Assembly (NCBI GenBank): GCA_026874595.1
Contig: CM049310.1
Coordinates: 45,601,058 to 45,665,057 of the forward strand
DNA: 64,000 nucleotides
From: Sipunculus nudus
Lineage: Eukaryota > Annelida > Sipuncula > Golfingiida > Sipunculidae
Reading direction: 5' to 3'
In this document: positions 50,195-62,400 of the stretch, in pieces
Position numbering within the stretch: position 1 is the first letter of the stretch
Layout: each line of letters begins with the position of its first letter
Notes under the pieces: generated by a model
Told to the model about the DNA's origin: nothing
Databases searched by the model: none
The model's input: the letters and a program-made list of their open reading frames with translations, nothing else
Translations under genes and position numbers: made by a program

Positions 50195-50356
50195 CCTGAA
50201 TACCTGTGAGAAATGTTTGAATACCTGTGAGAAATGTTTGAATACCTGTGAGAAATGTTTGAATACCAGTGAGAAATGTGTGAATACATGTAGGAAATGT
50301 TTGAATACCTTTGAAAAATGTTTGAATACCAGTGAAAATGTTTGAATACCTGTGAG
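50195..50356 (+). repeat. 21-bp tandem repeat, about 8 copies
   Basis: Unit TTGAATACCTGTGAGAAATG plus T. The first three copies are nearly identical and later ones drift; copy 7 is one base short. Because 21 is a multiple of three, both strands stay open: the plus strand would read LNTCEKC repeats and the minus strand FKHFSQV repeats. Nothing else supports translation. Confidence 0.9.
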
Positions 50357-50689
50357 CTGCAGCAAGGTCATAAATAACTGAACGTGACCAAGCCCTTCCA
50401 TAAGATGCATAAATGGTGTAAATATGGTGACTGTGCCTCTAATTCTTTTCAAGTTTTTGCGCGTTGTCCTTGAAGAATCATCCATATTCGAATATCCAGA
50501 TCTCCATGTTGTGCCTCAAAAGTGTGAGTTTTGTGACTGTTCTTTTATAACATGATATTTTGGACGGAGAGCGACTTACGGGCGGACGCTAACTATTACT
50601 ATTTCCATTGAAAAACAAAATGGCTGCGATGCAAAATTGTTAAGCCGGCCCAGATTCAGGTAACCAGACCTTACACAGTCATGTAGTCT
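50357..50689. other. Intergenic DNA, no gene seen
   Basis: Unique sequence between the 21-bp repeat and a hAT-like element. Confidence 0.6.
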
Positions 50690-50878
50690 GAGGCGGATCA
50701 AGAGCGGACCCTCCCCCCCCCCCCTCGCTTTTCAGCCGTTGCAATATATTTTAAGGGTTTCAGACCACTTCATCTGGCCTGGACCCCCTTTGTCGGACCT
50801 TGGGACCTTGTGTTAAGTTTTATGATTAGTCCGCCTTGGATATACCGTTCCTTTTCCTAAATCCTGGTTCCGCCCATG
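50690..50878 (+). mobile_element. hAT-like MITE (copy e)
   Basis: Starts GAGGCGGATC and ends AAATCCTGGTTCCGCCC, inverted forms of each other and of the family ends. The interior GGGTTTCAGACCA and GGACCCCC matches the copy at 59249. The flanks TGTAGTCT and GGTAGTTT agree at 6 of 8 positions, consistent with an aged 8-bp duplication. Confidence 0.65.
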
Positions 50879-51600
50879 GAGGTAGTTTCAAGATTTCTAT
50901 ATACGCATGTTTAAATCATCCAGAACTCTTATAATTTTGTAGACACCATGAAACTGCCAACAATACTGCCGATTGTAAAATTTTATTTTGTGTTGATTTA
51001 TTATTAAGAGGTTATCACTTTACCTTACACAATTTTTTAATCCCAGTTTTCCATATGGCTAAATTGGTTGAAAGCAATTTCAGCTCCTGCTTTTTTATCT
51101 TTCAGTTGAGACATTCATTTAATATTCTTTTAAGGTAAGCACAGGTCCAAACCCAAGTTTCTTGTTTATTTTTTATATAGACCACAGTACAAAAGATGCA
51201 TTGACTTTTATAGAACCGGAGCGAAATGTGAATCGAACAGTTAACCAAAATTCCGATTCCTACTTCATTACCAAAGCTGTGTTTAACGAGTGTTAATATC
51301 CAGATTTTTACGATCTGAGATGAATTAAAATAAGGACTTCTGCCGAAATGAATGCCAATCCATGGCATCACGTGCCACAAACAATTTTTCGATCTTCGTC
51401 TGAGGAGGTTCTCGTTTGCCTCTGTTAGAAGGCCGTGCTGCCAATAAGCCGTTATTAAAGTTTCGCTTGTCAATTCGTTCACTGTACTTTAGGCGTTACA
51501 GTCACATCGGATCGTGACAGATGTCACGGATAAGTTTCCCGTCGAACTGTTTATGACGGCTGCTGGTCAAATGGTGCTCAGTCAAGTATACATAGCGCTA
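50879..51600. other. Intergenic DNA, no gene seen
   Basis: The 126-codon minus ORF at 51102-51482 has no domain and is about the length expected by chance in this window. Confidence 0.5.
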
Positions 51601-51623
51601 GTTACAACTTGACGTGTGGGCTT

Positions 51624-51660
51624 CTGTTCCGCCATTTTTACTCAGCGCATGCGCCACATT
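51624..51660 (-). promoter_or_regulatory. NRF-1 site and YY1-like ATGGCGG, promoter-like patch
   Basis: GCGCATGCGC at 51645-51654 is a perfect palindromic NRF-1 core. Ten bases further, on the minus strand, AAAATGGCGGAAC fits a YY1 site over a start codon (ATG at 51635-51633). This pairing is common in animal housekeeping promoters (established knowledge). The minus ORF from that ATG closes after 17 codons, so a real gene would need a splice donor soon after, and I cannot find a convincing one. Confidence 0.3.
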
Positions 51661-51694
51661 AATCCCGCAGTAAATAAAAAGAAAAGTCGAACTT

Positions 51695-52159
51695 TTGTTT
51701 GAAAAATTATCAGAACCGGATCGGAACAGGTCAAAATCCCCAAGAGACCGCGAGACAGATGTGAATAACGATGAGATCTTGCGCTTAGCTGATGTCAACA
51801 CACAAATTGTAAAAATTTTCCGCATTGCCAGCGGTTCTTATAATGGGTTCGTACATAATATGGATGTGTTTGAGATATCTCCTGAAGCAGAGAGCGGGAC
51901 GATACAATGCGTGGTCATGCGCAGTGGGCCAGATGACAGTCCTCGTGAATCACGATCATGGTGCAGTGCATGGTCATATAGTTATGGTTACATAATCTTT
52001 CTATATTGGAAACATTGTTTTACATTTAGGCAACAAAAAATAACTTATTATGCGGATTCGCCACTCAAGTTTTTCGTGGATTTATATTTTATTTTTTGCC
52101 AAATGAGGACCAGGTCTTCGCTTATATTGCTAATTTATGCTCCAGCCTCGATTTCTTAA
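51695..52159 (+). other. Longest ORF (154 codons), status uncertain
   Basis: Opens at TTG, not ATG. The first third is charged (RNRSKSPRDRETDVNNDEIL) and the last half is hydrophobic and aromatic, as AT-rich chance ORFs often are. About 0.1 such ORF is expected by chance in the window, so it is mildly unusual. It starts 41 bp downstream of the NRF-1 site. No domain recognised and no start codon in good context. Confidence 0.15.
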
Positions 52160-52284
52160 AAGTATGGTCAGGGGACTTAATTTTTCGTCAACTGTGGCTC
52201 CAGGGGCAAATAAAATATTGCCTTTCACGCCATTTGTGATTATTCCCAGAGTCCCTTATCACCAAATATCCCTTCATATATTTT

Positions 52285-52662
52285 ATGGTTACAAGATATG
52301 TTTCTGAGGTTTCAAACGATCAGCCCCATCTTAACTTGATGGAATTTGAAATCTCTTTCTCTCACTTGTTTTTTCTTCAATACCACGCTCAAAGCATACA
52401 GTATAACTTCATGGCATGCAGTGGTTTTCTGTCAGGTGAAACTGTGGAAATGATTCAGAACTTTATCAGATTATATAACAGTCTAAATTTCCTCACTAAC
52501 GTGTGCTCCATCTCTGTTGCACGGTTAAAATCAGACAGGTTGTCACACGAATCTGTCAAACTTTTATTTCACCTGACAAAAACTAAAGGCCAGCCTGTTC
52601 CTTTTTCTATTTTTAAAAGCAGAGAGTCAAAGGCATTCATCAGAAGATTTATCGTTGCATAA
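52285..52662 (+). other. ATG ORF of 125 codons, status uncertain
   Basis: Starts with ATG and has a fairly even codon mix, but no signal peptide, domain or repeat match is recognised. About one ORF this long is expected by chance. No TATA box or splice pattern adjoins it. I list it only because it is among the longest ATG-initiated frames. Confidence 0.12.
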
Positions 52663-52829
52663 AGAAATGAGTCTCTGCTTGCGATGACATTAAGTTCTCA
52701 GTTATACAGACAAGCGATCCGTATTTTTATAGCATTTTTTTCATTTCTACTTTTGATAAAGGTCCATTGCCTGTTGGTGGCACTATTTAATGAGGAGAAA
52801 GATATAGCCATACAATAAGTCATACCTTA

Positions 52830-52945
52830 AGACATTAGATAAAATTCCTGAGACTCAAGCGAGATTTCACAATTTTACCACTGAGGCACCGGCGGGAATT
52901 GAACCGGGGACCTTAAGCCCCGAGTCTCCAGGCTACATCTAACCT
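52830..52945 (-). repeat. tRNA-derived SINE, antisense
   Basis: On the minus strand AAGGTCCCCGGTTCAATTCC holds a B box (52906-52896), preceded by AGACTCGGGGCTT. Downstream on that strand, GGTAAAATTGTGAAATCTC matches the body of the SINE at 48403. The block lacks an A box. Confidence 0.5.
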
Positions 52946-54504
52946 AGTATTTTTATAGCATTTACCAATTTTACTTTAAAAAATCACGGACGCGTATGCC
53001 ATCTATTTAAGTTACTCCGTGCATGCAAATGAACCATTCTATTAAAGACCATCTGCTCGATCCGCCAACGCAAATGAAAAAAAAAAAAACACGTTATTGA
53101 TTAAAGTACAACCATTTCTTTCCTCACGGAAACAAGACAACATAAAAAAAGTCAAACCACCGGAATGGAATAGATTTGTTTTAGACACCAATGTGACATC
53201 CTGGATGATGGAAATATTTCATGAATATGTAAATAAATATACGTGTTAAGACACTCACAAATCAGGGGGCGCCACAGAACACTCTCGGAGACGTTATAAA
53301 TATTAAAGCCTCCATCTTTCATTATGAAATATATGATACAGGACAACCCAGCCCCGTGCCTGGCATAGCTGACCCCATGTATATTTCATCCGTCTGGAGA
53401 ATCACGCATAATGTCCGTTTCAGCAATGGAGCGATACAACCAAACATGAATAATATGATCGAACTTGAATGCCTTCAGCTTAATTTGGGTTGGACTCAGC
53501 AGTACAAAATTGTATTTAAAAAAACGAATGAAAACAAAGTTGCCTGGCCATCTCAGAAACTTTCGCAATGGTTATATATATCGAGCTTAATAGGGTTTTA
53601 AAGAAGCGGGGTTTTTCATGGGTTCATTAATGCGGATCTCGGGGGAGCAGTTGATGGGTTCCGCGTCCTTTGCCACTGGCAGGGAACATAACCCGAGAGA
53701 TAAAACTTGCCTCTCAATTTATATACTTCTAAATCGATATTTTGATGTTTAGTGGCCCATGGGACCCGCTGGGTGTATTTACGTTTATGATAATGGCTCT
53801 GAATAGGTTTTGGTCGTGGTGCCACTCCCGGATCAAACGTGTCAGAGTTAAATTAGCGTAACCCGGTCGGCTTTAGTTATACTGTATCATCAAAATCGCT
53901 GACCTCATCAAAATTAATGGATCTGCCATTATAACTAGACTGGCATATTATTATTTATCTTATAATGATTGTTAGTATTTAGTCTTTGTCGCCTCTCTAG
54001 TTGTCGCGAATGTCGGTGTTATTACCATTAGTCACACTACCATCATCATAATCACCATCCTGCAACAGTCACACCAAAACCGTTATTACCTCACTATCTC
54101 CACCATCATCATTATCAGTATAATTACCGTTCTCATCATAATCATCATTATCATCATCATTACCAGCACCAAAACTTCACCATCGTCGCAGTTTTCACAA
54201 CTAACCTCCGTACCTGGTCACCAACAACATCATCCCCGTCACCGCAACTTCAAACAGAATAAAATCACCATTATCCTTAACACCACCCCTATCAAACGAA
54301 GGTGGTTAACATTATCAAATATTCTAGTATTATAAGTAAGACTTTCCAATAGCAGTAACAGGTATCTGTAGTCATGATAATAATAGGGAAACATTTTTGT
54401 AAGTTTCCTTCACGGATAAAAAAGCTGTGAATTTAAGGTACGGCTCTTGTGGTAGACCATAAACATCTCAGGAGTCACAAAAGATATTAAAAGTGGCAGC
54501 CAAA
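52946..54504. other. Intergenic DNA with CAT-rich stretch
   Basis: No supported gene. Positions 54040-54300 are rich in CAT/CAC triplets (low complexity). Positions 53260-53830 are mixed, non-repetitive sequence with small overlapping ORFs on both strands; nothing decides whether this is regulatory. Confidence 0.45.
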
Positions 54505-54800
54505 CAAAGTTACAGGGCTTTAACATCATCAAAAAGACAATACTATTTAGAATAGACGGCAAATTAACAACAACAGTAGGGTTAGAGAGAGAATAATCCT
54601 TGTTGACTCCCGTGTTGGATATGACCATACTGTTTTCCCTCCTGCATTCCCGAAGCTGTTTACAATCACAAGAGTTACAGGAATTATTCAAACATTCAAA
54701 CAGACAGCAAACAAAGTTACAGGGATTTAAATATCGCTAAAACGACAATATATTTAAGAAAACATAGCAAATAAAGTGATACTGGTTAGAGTACGGTTAA
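54505..54800 (+). repeat. Direct repeat, two copies 200 bp apart
   Basis: AAACAAAGTTACAGGG...TTTAA followed by AAAGACAATA...TTTA and GGTTAGAG-like sequence occurs at about 54507-54585 and again at about 54707-54800, same strand, imperfectly. It looks like an old local duplication. Confidence 0.55.
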
Positions 54801-55950
54801 GTGGAGATATTCCAGGGTGGACTTAGTGTAGACTGTTGCCGTTCTGTATTCCCCCTGGCTGCCGCGTAAGCAGCCTTGTGGACTACTGTGTCAGCAGATG
54901 ATGGATGGAGGGTTCCTATTCTCAGCTTTCTGTACGGGCGAGTACCTGCCTATTTTCTCCGGGGATCGGGGCTCGCCGAAGGATGAAGCTTTCTTTTCTG
55001 GAGATGCGGTGCGTGACCCCCGGTCTCATGGATGTATATTGCTTATAGATCCCAAGTTTTTACAAATGTACAACTGTTTTACTAACAATCGCAGCCTGTA
55101 ATGTATAACGTATGATACCGGCTCTCGGCCGGCCGGGTGTAATATATTGTAAATACTTTCTCGATGCCATAAATACATATGTCTGCACAAACGAACAATC
55201 TGGTTCCTTCAGTTTCTTACAATGCGCTAAACAAATCAAGACAAATATGAAACATTCCCGCGAACTAACATTTAGAAAGCACGTAGAACCTTTTAATCCC
55301 CTTCTGTCTCAACCTCTTTCCAAGTGGTGTGAATCACAGAACATAAACGACTTTTAAGCTTACCCATTTTTATGTCTGTAAATGACCTCTTCTAACCTCG
55401 ATCTAAAAAAAATCTTATTTTTTTCTCTATCATTTTTTTTTCAAAAGAGAGCTCGACCTAATCATCAACAGGTTGAAAGCCGTTCATTATGTTCGAAGAA
55501 CATAGTTGCTTTCAAATCTTAAGTAATTGAGTATATACATGCTGGCATTCAGATCTCAGGTTTAAATTTAAAACTTTTTGACAAAATCATCGTCTTGTTC
55601 CCTGACTCTGCATAGAGCGATGGTTGCACAAAACACGAACAACATGAGAATATAACGCCAACCGTTTCATAGGCATCGCTCTCTGTGACGGGGACACCAA
55701 GTAATATGAATATTTCTAAGGCCTATATATCACATTCCCTTCCCTCAGGTTCAAGAATCGGGGTTTGCAGCATATGTTAGCAACCCCCTCCTAAAGAAAA
55801 ACCTTGAAAGTATTCATTTTTCCAAAGCTTCAGACAGAGTAAATTATATTCATTTAATGGATAGTAAAAATAGAATTCAATTACCTAATAATATATATTT
55901 TTTAAAAATTATAATACATTTTTTAAAGCATATTTTGCTGGCCTGTATTT
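54801..55950. other. Intergenic DNA, no gene seen
   Basis: Small ORFs at 54898-55101 and 55112-55357 show no domain. AT-rich elsewhere. Confidence 0.5.
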
Positions 55951-55954
55951 TAAA

Positions 55955-56028
55955 ACACGGATTCCCCAGACAGCCCAATCCCCTACACAACACCCGGAAA
56001 GAAATCCTGGATCCGGCCCTGATGCCCT
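55955..56028 (-). mobile_element. hAT-like MITE end (copy f), fragment
   Basis: AGAAATCCTGGATCCGGCCC near 56004-56021 is the family right end. About 50 bp of GC-richer interior precedes it, and the opposite end is missing. Confidence 0.45.
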
Positions 56029-58433
56029 GAAACACACAAAAGTGCAAGCCTGTATGGCTGCGATCTGGTTTCCGTCCCCTTTTAAACATAATTATACTAG
56101 TTATTAATAATCAGGAGATCTAATGTTCACCGGTATCACGCTACTTTGACGGCACTAAGGTCAGTAATGATCAATTAAATTGGTCAAATAAAAAAACTTA
56201 ATGTAGATGCAATTTCCCATCCAGAACGCCTTGCCGACTGCATATGGATGGTCCAATTATCTTAAGATGAGGAAATTCGACAGACTGTCTCTAATCCTCG
56301 TTTATTCCATTTACATTACTTCTTAAGGTGGGACTTACAATTATGTTCACCATAATAAAGCCTAAACTCTTCTGTGCTTTCTATGTACAGGGTCCATTTG
56401 AAATATGACACTTTACGTGCCACACGAAGATATTCAAGTCACTTCAGGTGCGAAAAGAAATTAAGTTTGCCCTCAGTGTTAATTGAGTTGCCAAGTTTTT
56501 CTTTGCTAAATTAATGCTTTTCCATTGAAGATTAAAGAAATTATGACATGGTTATTGTATTTTTACAATATCATGTCCATGATATTTAAATTACAGGGAT
56601 CAGTAGTGGGCCCAGAACAGATTGTCAGCGGCCGAGGTTGAGGTTCCCCCTCCCACCGTCAGGAAATCTGGAACAGTGGATGATTAAGGAATTAAATTAG
56701 AACATAATTTGGTACATGAACAAGGCAAGGTGAAGTTGAGATAAAGTGGACATAATACAATTAACCACAAATCTTCCTATTCCCCGATTACAGTGTGACA
56801 TGCAGTTCCTAATTTTCAGTGTTTAATTTTTTCACTGCCCTGGAAGTAATGCTTTTAGATAAAAGGTAAAACAGTAATTTAACAACTTGTCAATGATATT
56901 TAAATTTTAAATGAGCAAGAAAAAACCTTCGTACAGAAATTTCCATCTGGCCCAATACTACCTCTGTCCAACCTTGGATCAGGCACTGGGTGGATAACAG
57001 AATGGTGTACGTACAGTTCTTTCAGATTTGGAATATGGGGATATCTTCTGAATCCACTGGCTATTGTTCTCCCCTTACTTAATATTAAGATTAACACAGT
57101 TATTCTCTTTGTAAACACCATTGATACCGCGACTCCTTAGTTCAATATAACCATTGTAACTTTACTGGTATAACCATATAGTAATTATATTGATATATGA
57201 CCATTGAAATTATACTAAAACAAACACTGTAATTTTACTCATTTAATGACTAGACGGAGCGTTTGTAAAAGTGAAGCTGCTCCACGCAAGCTGAAAATCA
57301 TGTTCAGTATAAATAGGAAGCGCAAATGGGTTATTTTAAGACTTGGACTGAGACATTTAAATAAATAGAAAATGGAGAGACTGAATTATTAACTAGAAAT
57401 AAAAAAGGAACAATACAGAAAGTGAAAGAAACTTAAGGAAAAAGAAAAAACCTGAGTGTCATGTCACATGACACCCAATGTGACCGCCGTGGTGTTATCT
57501 TTAAAGTGTAACAATATCGACACTTCAAGGTTGCGAGAGAAGCGTAAACCCGGGCAGTCTCAGTTCTGAAAGATCCGTGGTTATAGGTTAAGAAACCGAC
57601 ACAGGGTAACCATTTAAAACAGAAGGTTAAATAAACCAGTACAGGACACATATGTGAGATATAATGGCTGCAACCTATCACAGAAAATAACATGGAAAGT
57701 AAGCAATATCAATAAACTACACTCCAAACAACGGTATATATTAAACATCATCATCATCATCATCATGACTAATATATATATTTATATGACCCGGCCGAAG
57801 CATGATCAACAAATAGTGAGGAAACGACGAGCCTGAGACTTTTCCTGAGGGATTACAGCAGCTGAAAATCCAAGGGATGATAATACTGAAGATAAAATAA
57901 GACGAATTATAATTAGGTCATTGATGAGTGTAATCACCTATGTGACCATACATAACCAGACAGTTCCCAGACCCTTTGATTTATTTCTAATCCTATAAAC
58001 CAAACCAAAATACCGAGCAAATATGATAGAATGGTTCATATATAGTTCGTATCTAGTCCCTAATCAATTAAACTATCACAGTGGTATCAGTTGAATCAAC
58101 ATTAAACGTGATTATTATCTAAGAAATTGAACACGAATTGAAGATTCCCCATGAAACTTTAACCCCATGTAGATTTAGCTGCAAGATCAGACCCTGTAAT
58201 GGTGGTCGTACTTATATCAAAGTGACAGTTACCGGATGGAGGGAGGCTATTTAATCAAGATCAAATCTAGTTTCTTATCAACCAAAATATAGTCCATGGA
58301 GATTCATAAAATATCTTATATATGGCCTGTGACGAACATTAAAATACAACTCCTATGCCTCTTCCTTATCATATAGCTGCAACTAGGTGCTTACTTTTAT
58401 GTTTCTTTATATTAGTATATTTATATAAATAAA
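56029..58433. other. Intergenic DNA, no gene seen
   Basis: AT-rich unique sequence, with a short (CAT)n tract at about 57747-57766. ORFs at 56900-57121, 57433-57693 and 57654-57836 show no domain. Confidence 0.55.
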
Positions 58434-58502
58434 TATATATATATATATATTTATGTTTATATATCTATATGTGTGTGTGTGTGTGTCAGTGTGTGCGTGT
58501 GT
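58434..58502. repeat. (AT)n and (GT)n simple repeats
   Basis: AT tract to about 58450, then TATG-rich sequence and (GT)n at about 58471-58502. Confidence 0.9.
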
Positions 58503-58982
58503 TTGATGTTACATAAAGTGAAGGATATCTAATTTCAATTCTGTCTAATTCAATTTATTGTTCCAATTTCAGTTGCAACTTTCAGCAAAAGTTGCAAAAT
58601 AAATTCAGGTAACATAAAGTGAGTTCACACAAAAATCAAATAATCAAAGAGAACGTCTGACATTCACAGGATGTGTTTACTTTCAAATGTGTATATACTT
58701 TAACATTCTTTAAGATCCTCACAGATAAATTAGACATGGCAGGTACAAGAGAAAAGTAACAGAAGTTACAGAATCCATTTTATGCAAACATTTGAAAGAC
58801 ACTGCAGTAATAATAACTGAGAATGAAGTATAAGGTTACTATTTTTATATCGTCGTCCAAAAATATTTTCTTGAACTAGTATTTGAACAAGAGAATGAAA
58901 AGTTGATAATTTTGATGAAAGAAAATTTGCTTAAAAACACCTTTTTAAAGCAAGAATATTCAGATTACAAACGTTATTCGCC
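58503..58982. other. Intergenic DNA, no gene seen
   Basis: AT-rich unique sequence between two microsatellites. Confidence 0.6.
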
Positions 58983-59035
58983 AACACACACACACACACA
59001 CACATACACACACACACATATATATATATATATAT
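58983..59035. repeat. (CA)n-(TA)n microsatellite
   Basis: CA tract at 58983-59018 with one TA interruption, then TA to 59035. Confidence 0.95.
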
Positions 59036-59248
59036 TTCAGATATGTCCTGACGTTTCATGCTCTTGTTACTAACTACCACAAATTTCTTACTTATCATTT
59101 CATTAGTTTTGCATATAAACAATAAGTGTATACAAATGACTGCTGTGTCTTTTTTTCCTTTTTTTTTCATATATGTTAAACAAGTATACAACATGTGTTA
59201 AGGAAACGCGGACAGGATAAACCAACGTTTCTACAGGTGCGATATGCA

Positions 59249-59436
59249 GAAGCGGTTCCAGCGTGGGGCCTCCAGGGGGTCCGGACCCGCCCCCCCTTTT
59301 TTTTTTCTTTTAAGGGTTTCAGACCAATTTCTGGACCCCCCCTTATCCGGACCTGCATGGGGACTTCCTTTTAGGTTTTGTCGTCTCGGGTTAACCGGTT
59401 GGACCCTCTTTTCCCTGAATCCTGGATCCCCCCCTG
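59249..59436 (+). mobile_element. hAT-like MITE with perfect 8-bp target duplication (copy g)
   Basis: 188 bp from GAAGCGGTTCCAGCG to CCTGGATCCCCCCCTG, flanked by GATATGCA at 59241-59248 and 59437-59444. An 8-bp duplication plus these terminal repeats fits the hAT superfamily (established knowledge). The interior holds the family signature GGGTTTCAGACCA and GGACCCTC. Small ORFs on both strands are shadows. Confidence 0.75.
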
Positions 59437-59444
59437 GATATGCA

Positions 59445-62400
59445 GGATCAGAAATTGTACGCGGACGGAGTGTCGTACACCACTTAAGGAGTTTATTTAT
59501 GGGTACAGCATTGACGTCATGGAAGTTACTGTGACATTTATAAAAATTTCATCATTCCTGTTTTTGGGCACGATATCTTGAGCTAGGAAGGTCAATACGT
59601 GCGCCATCAGGCAACATAGGATCCTGTACCCCGACACTGCAGGACCTCCAGTTTAATTCATACTCCATATAAATAAACCCATAAGGCAAAAAAGTGTATA
59701 ATGAAAACATCATCCATCATAAATTACTATATTCATCCACAATCATCACACACTGCCTCCTATAGGCCATGGTAGTAACAAAAAATTGTTTTCCCCGAAA
59801 GCAGCGGCGGGTATATTTAATTTCTTAAGTGTGCATAATCCAGAATTAATGAAAATCCTGTGCCTATGTAACAACATTGTGCTATTCCTGTCGATTAATT
59901 GAATTTATTTGTAATTTTCTAATACCTATTGCTAGGTAATTTGGTTATAGGTTATGTATTATTCTAAACGATTAACTCCGTCGTCCAGTACGCTTGCCAG
60001 TGCAGTTTCCGTTGTGTTTTCATGACATCGATGACAGTCACATGTATACATAACGGTCAAATTATTCTCGGTATCAACTTTCAATATTAACAGAGAAAAC
60101 AAACTGTGTCTCCATATAAGATATATAACACTATAAAATCTTGATTAGCACTGCGCTTGAATTTAGTAAAACATGGAACAAGGGACTCCAATAATACGGG
60201 GGCCCTATTATTAATAAACACGACAGAACAATGGGTGCCTTTTTGTAACCTATGGCGCCGTACAGACTGCAGGGAAAGAGAATTTATAGCTTGTCGAGTG
60301 TTAGTCGACCAAGAATGTTTATAATATGGCCTGATGTTGAAAACCTGGGGCATGAAGAAATTTATAAACACTTACCACCCAAAGCATAAGTTATTACTTT
60401 TTGATGTCCTGTCTAATGGTCGCGCATGCGCGTCTGCTGCCCATTTCACAGCTAGCGCCTGTGAAACACCGCTCTTAAGCATTCACTTTCATTAAATTAC
60501 ATGAAACATCAGATACATAAAATAGGTAATCTGATCTTGTTTCATGGCATTGCACGACATTAATATTTATGAAGATATTCAAAATAGGAAAATTGTGACC
60601 ACGTGACGATTACACAGTTATTAAACAAAATTTGCAATATCCATGTTCTAGATCCATTTCATAACTTTTAATATTTCTGTTTACTGTATAATTATGTCAT
60701 TAGTTGTACCCCCTAGTCTGTTTTGAAATAAAATGGTATATTTTAGTGAGCCTGGTATCGCTGGAGACAAGTACACGCTTTGATTAAGTAAATCATTTAC
60801 ATCGTTTTAATCTAAATACACAGCTTTAACGTATTAATGCGTTGTTCACGGGCAGTATACGGCAAACGAAAATGTATCTGACAACAACACCCGAAGGGAA
60901 TTAAACAAGAACACTCGTGGGAATTAGCGTTTGTGAACCTCTCGTTTTGGTGTTACACTTCTTACAGAAGTTAACATAAAAACCCTCACATTTTACAACA
61001 TTTTGTGGTATTGATATATTGCGACTTTGATATGTTTTACATTGGTTTGTATCTGTCTGTTCGTCTTGGCCCCGGATTCAAGCTACTTCGGAGTTCTCGG
61101 GATTCTAAGCATTAATCACTGTCACAATTTGTCTGCGCAACTCCCCGGTGCCTGTCAGTATCTGTATGTTTTCTTGCATGGACATATTCCCCGGGAAGAA
61201 ACCCACCTTCCCAGCTGAGCTTCCACAGTTCCAAGGGATTACAAACTACATGTATTCCATTAAATGTAGTTTATTCCCGCGTGGTGTACAACATTTGCTA
61301 TTTTAAAATTAAGACCACAGTTCGTGGTGGCTGTCGTGTCACGACTCTCAGTAGTCATCTAAATTTTGCAGCAGGGAGCCTACATGGAGTCGTAAAAGCA
61401 ATTGTATACGAAGACGTTCACTGTAGCTGCTCATACCATTTTCTGTATGTCGCAATTTATGCACATTCGATGAAAAATTGTTGACAACTGGACGACAACC
61501 TGTATAATCGATTGGACAGGCATTTCGATGATATATACCAAGTGTTCGCTGAAGTGTGATAAGAAGGTAACAGATCGGTGCTTGCTGAAAATCCTCACTC
61601 TAGATCGTTACAACTCCATATGTATATAATGGTTTATAACGACTTATAACGGTATATAGAACTTTTTATGATATTTTATTACTCAAACGGTTTATAAGGG
61701 TAAATAACGCTGTAATGGAGATTTGATCTAAATGTCTTTCTTAACGCCGATGGAGATACGCTCTTTCTCTCTTTCTCCTTACCTCAATTGGTACCTATTA
61801 ATGCCGGTGCCGTATATGTTGAAACTGATTCCGGAACACCAAACCAAAATTCCAGTGTTTTATCTACAAATCGAGTGGCTCTCTTTATTTTCAATCAGTC
61901 ATCAGTATTAAAAACCCAGTATCATTGGTATGTTATATAAAGTAATGACGAACCAAAGTCAATATATAACTAAACTATATAAAACTATAACAACCATAAA
62001 GGATATAACAACAAATAGAATTAAAGGCATAGCCAGATAAATAATCATGGAGATAAACAGAATCTTTTTCATTATAGTATATCACTGAAAAAAGTGAAAT
62101 CTGGTTTATAAAAATCGTAAATATTGAATGAAAGGTCCTCTGAACCCGGGAAATAAATCTTATCATTAAACATATTTCTAAGAAGCATGCGGAACTCAAC
62201 TGAAGATGACAAACCAAATATCGTTGTTCCCTATCGTACAGATGGACAAAAAGTGAAGCATTGATCAGGTAATCAAATATATAACATCACCTGGAAATTA
62301 AAGGAACTGTGAATTTCGAGCATTGATTGTTCCTTGCTGTTACTTCCAAATTCCTATACAAAACGGATATTTGCCTTTTTAGATACAACTTAATTTATGG

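Noticed and set aside
50138-50485. Minus-strand 115-codon ORF with Phe-Lys-His repeats
   Set aside because: It is the reverse reading of the 21-bp tandem repeat, kept open only because 21 is a multiple of three.
51102-51482. 126-codon minus ORF
   Set aside because: No domain, no promoter, and about the length expected by chance for 64 kb of this composition.
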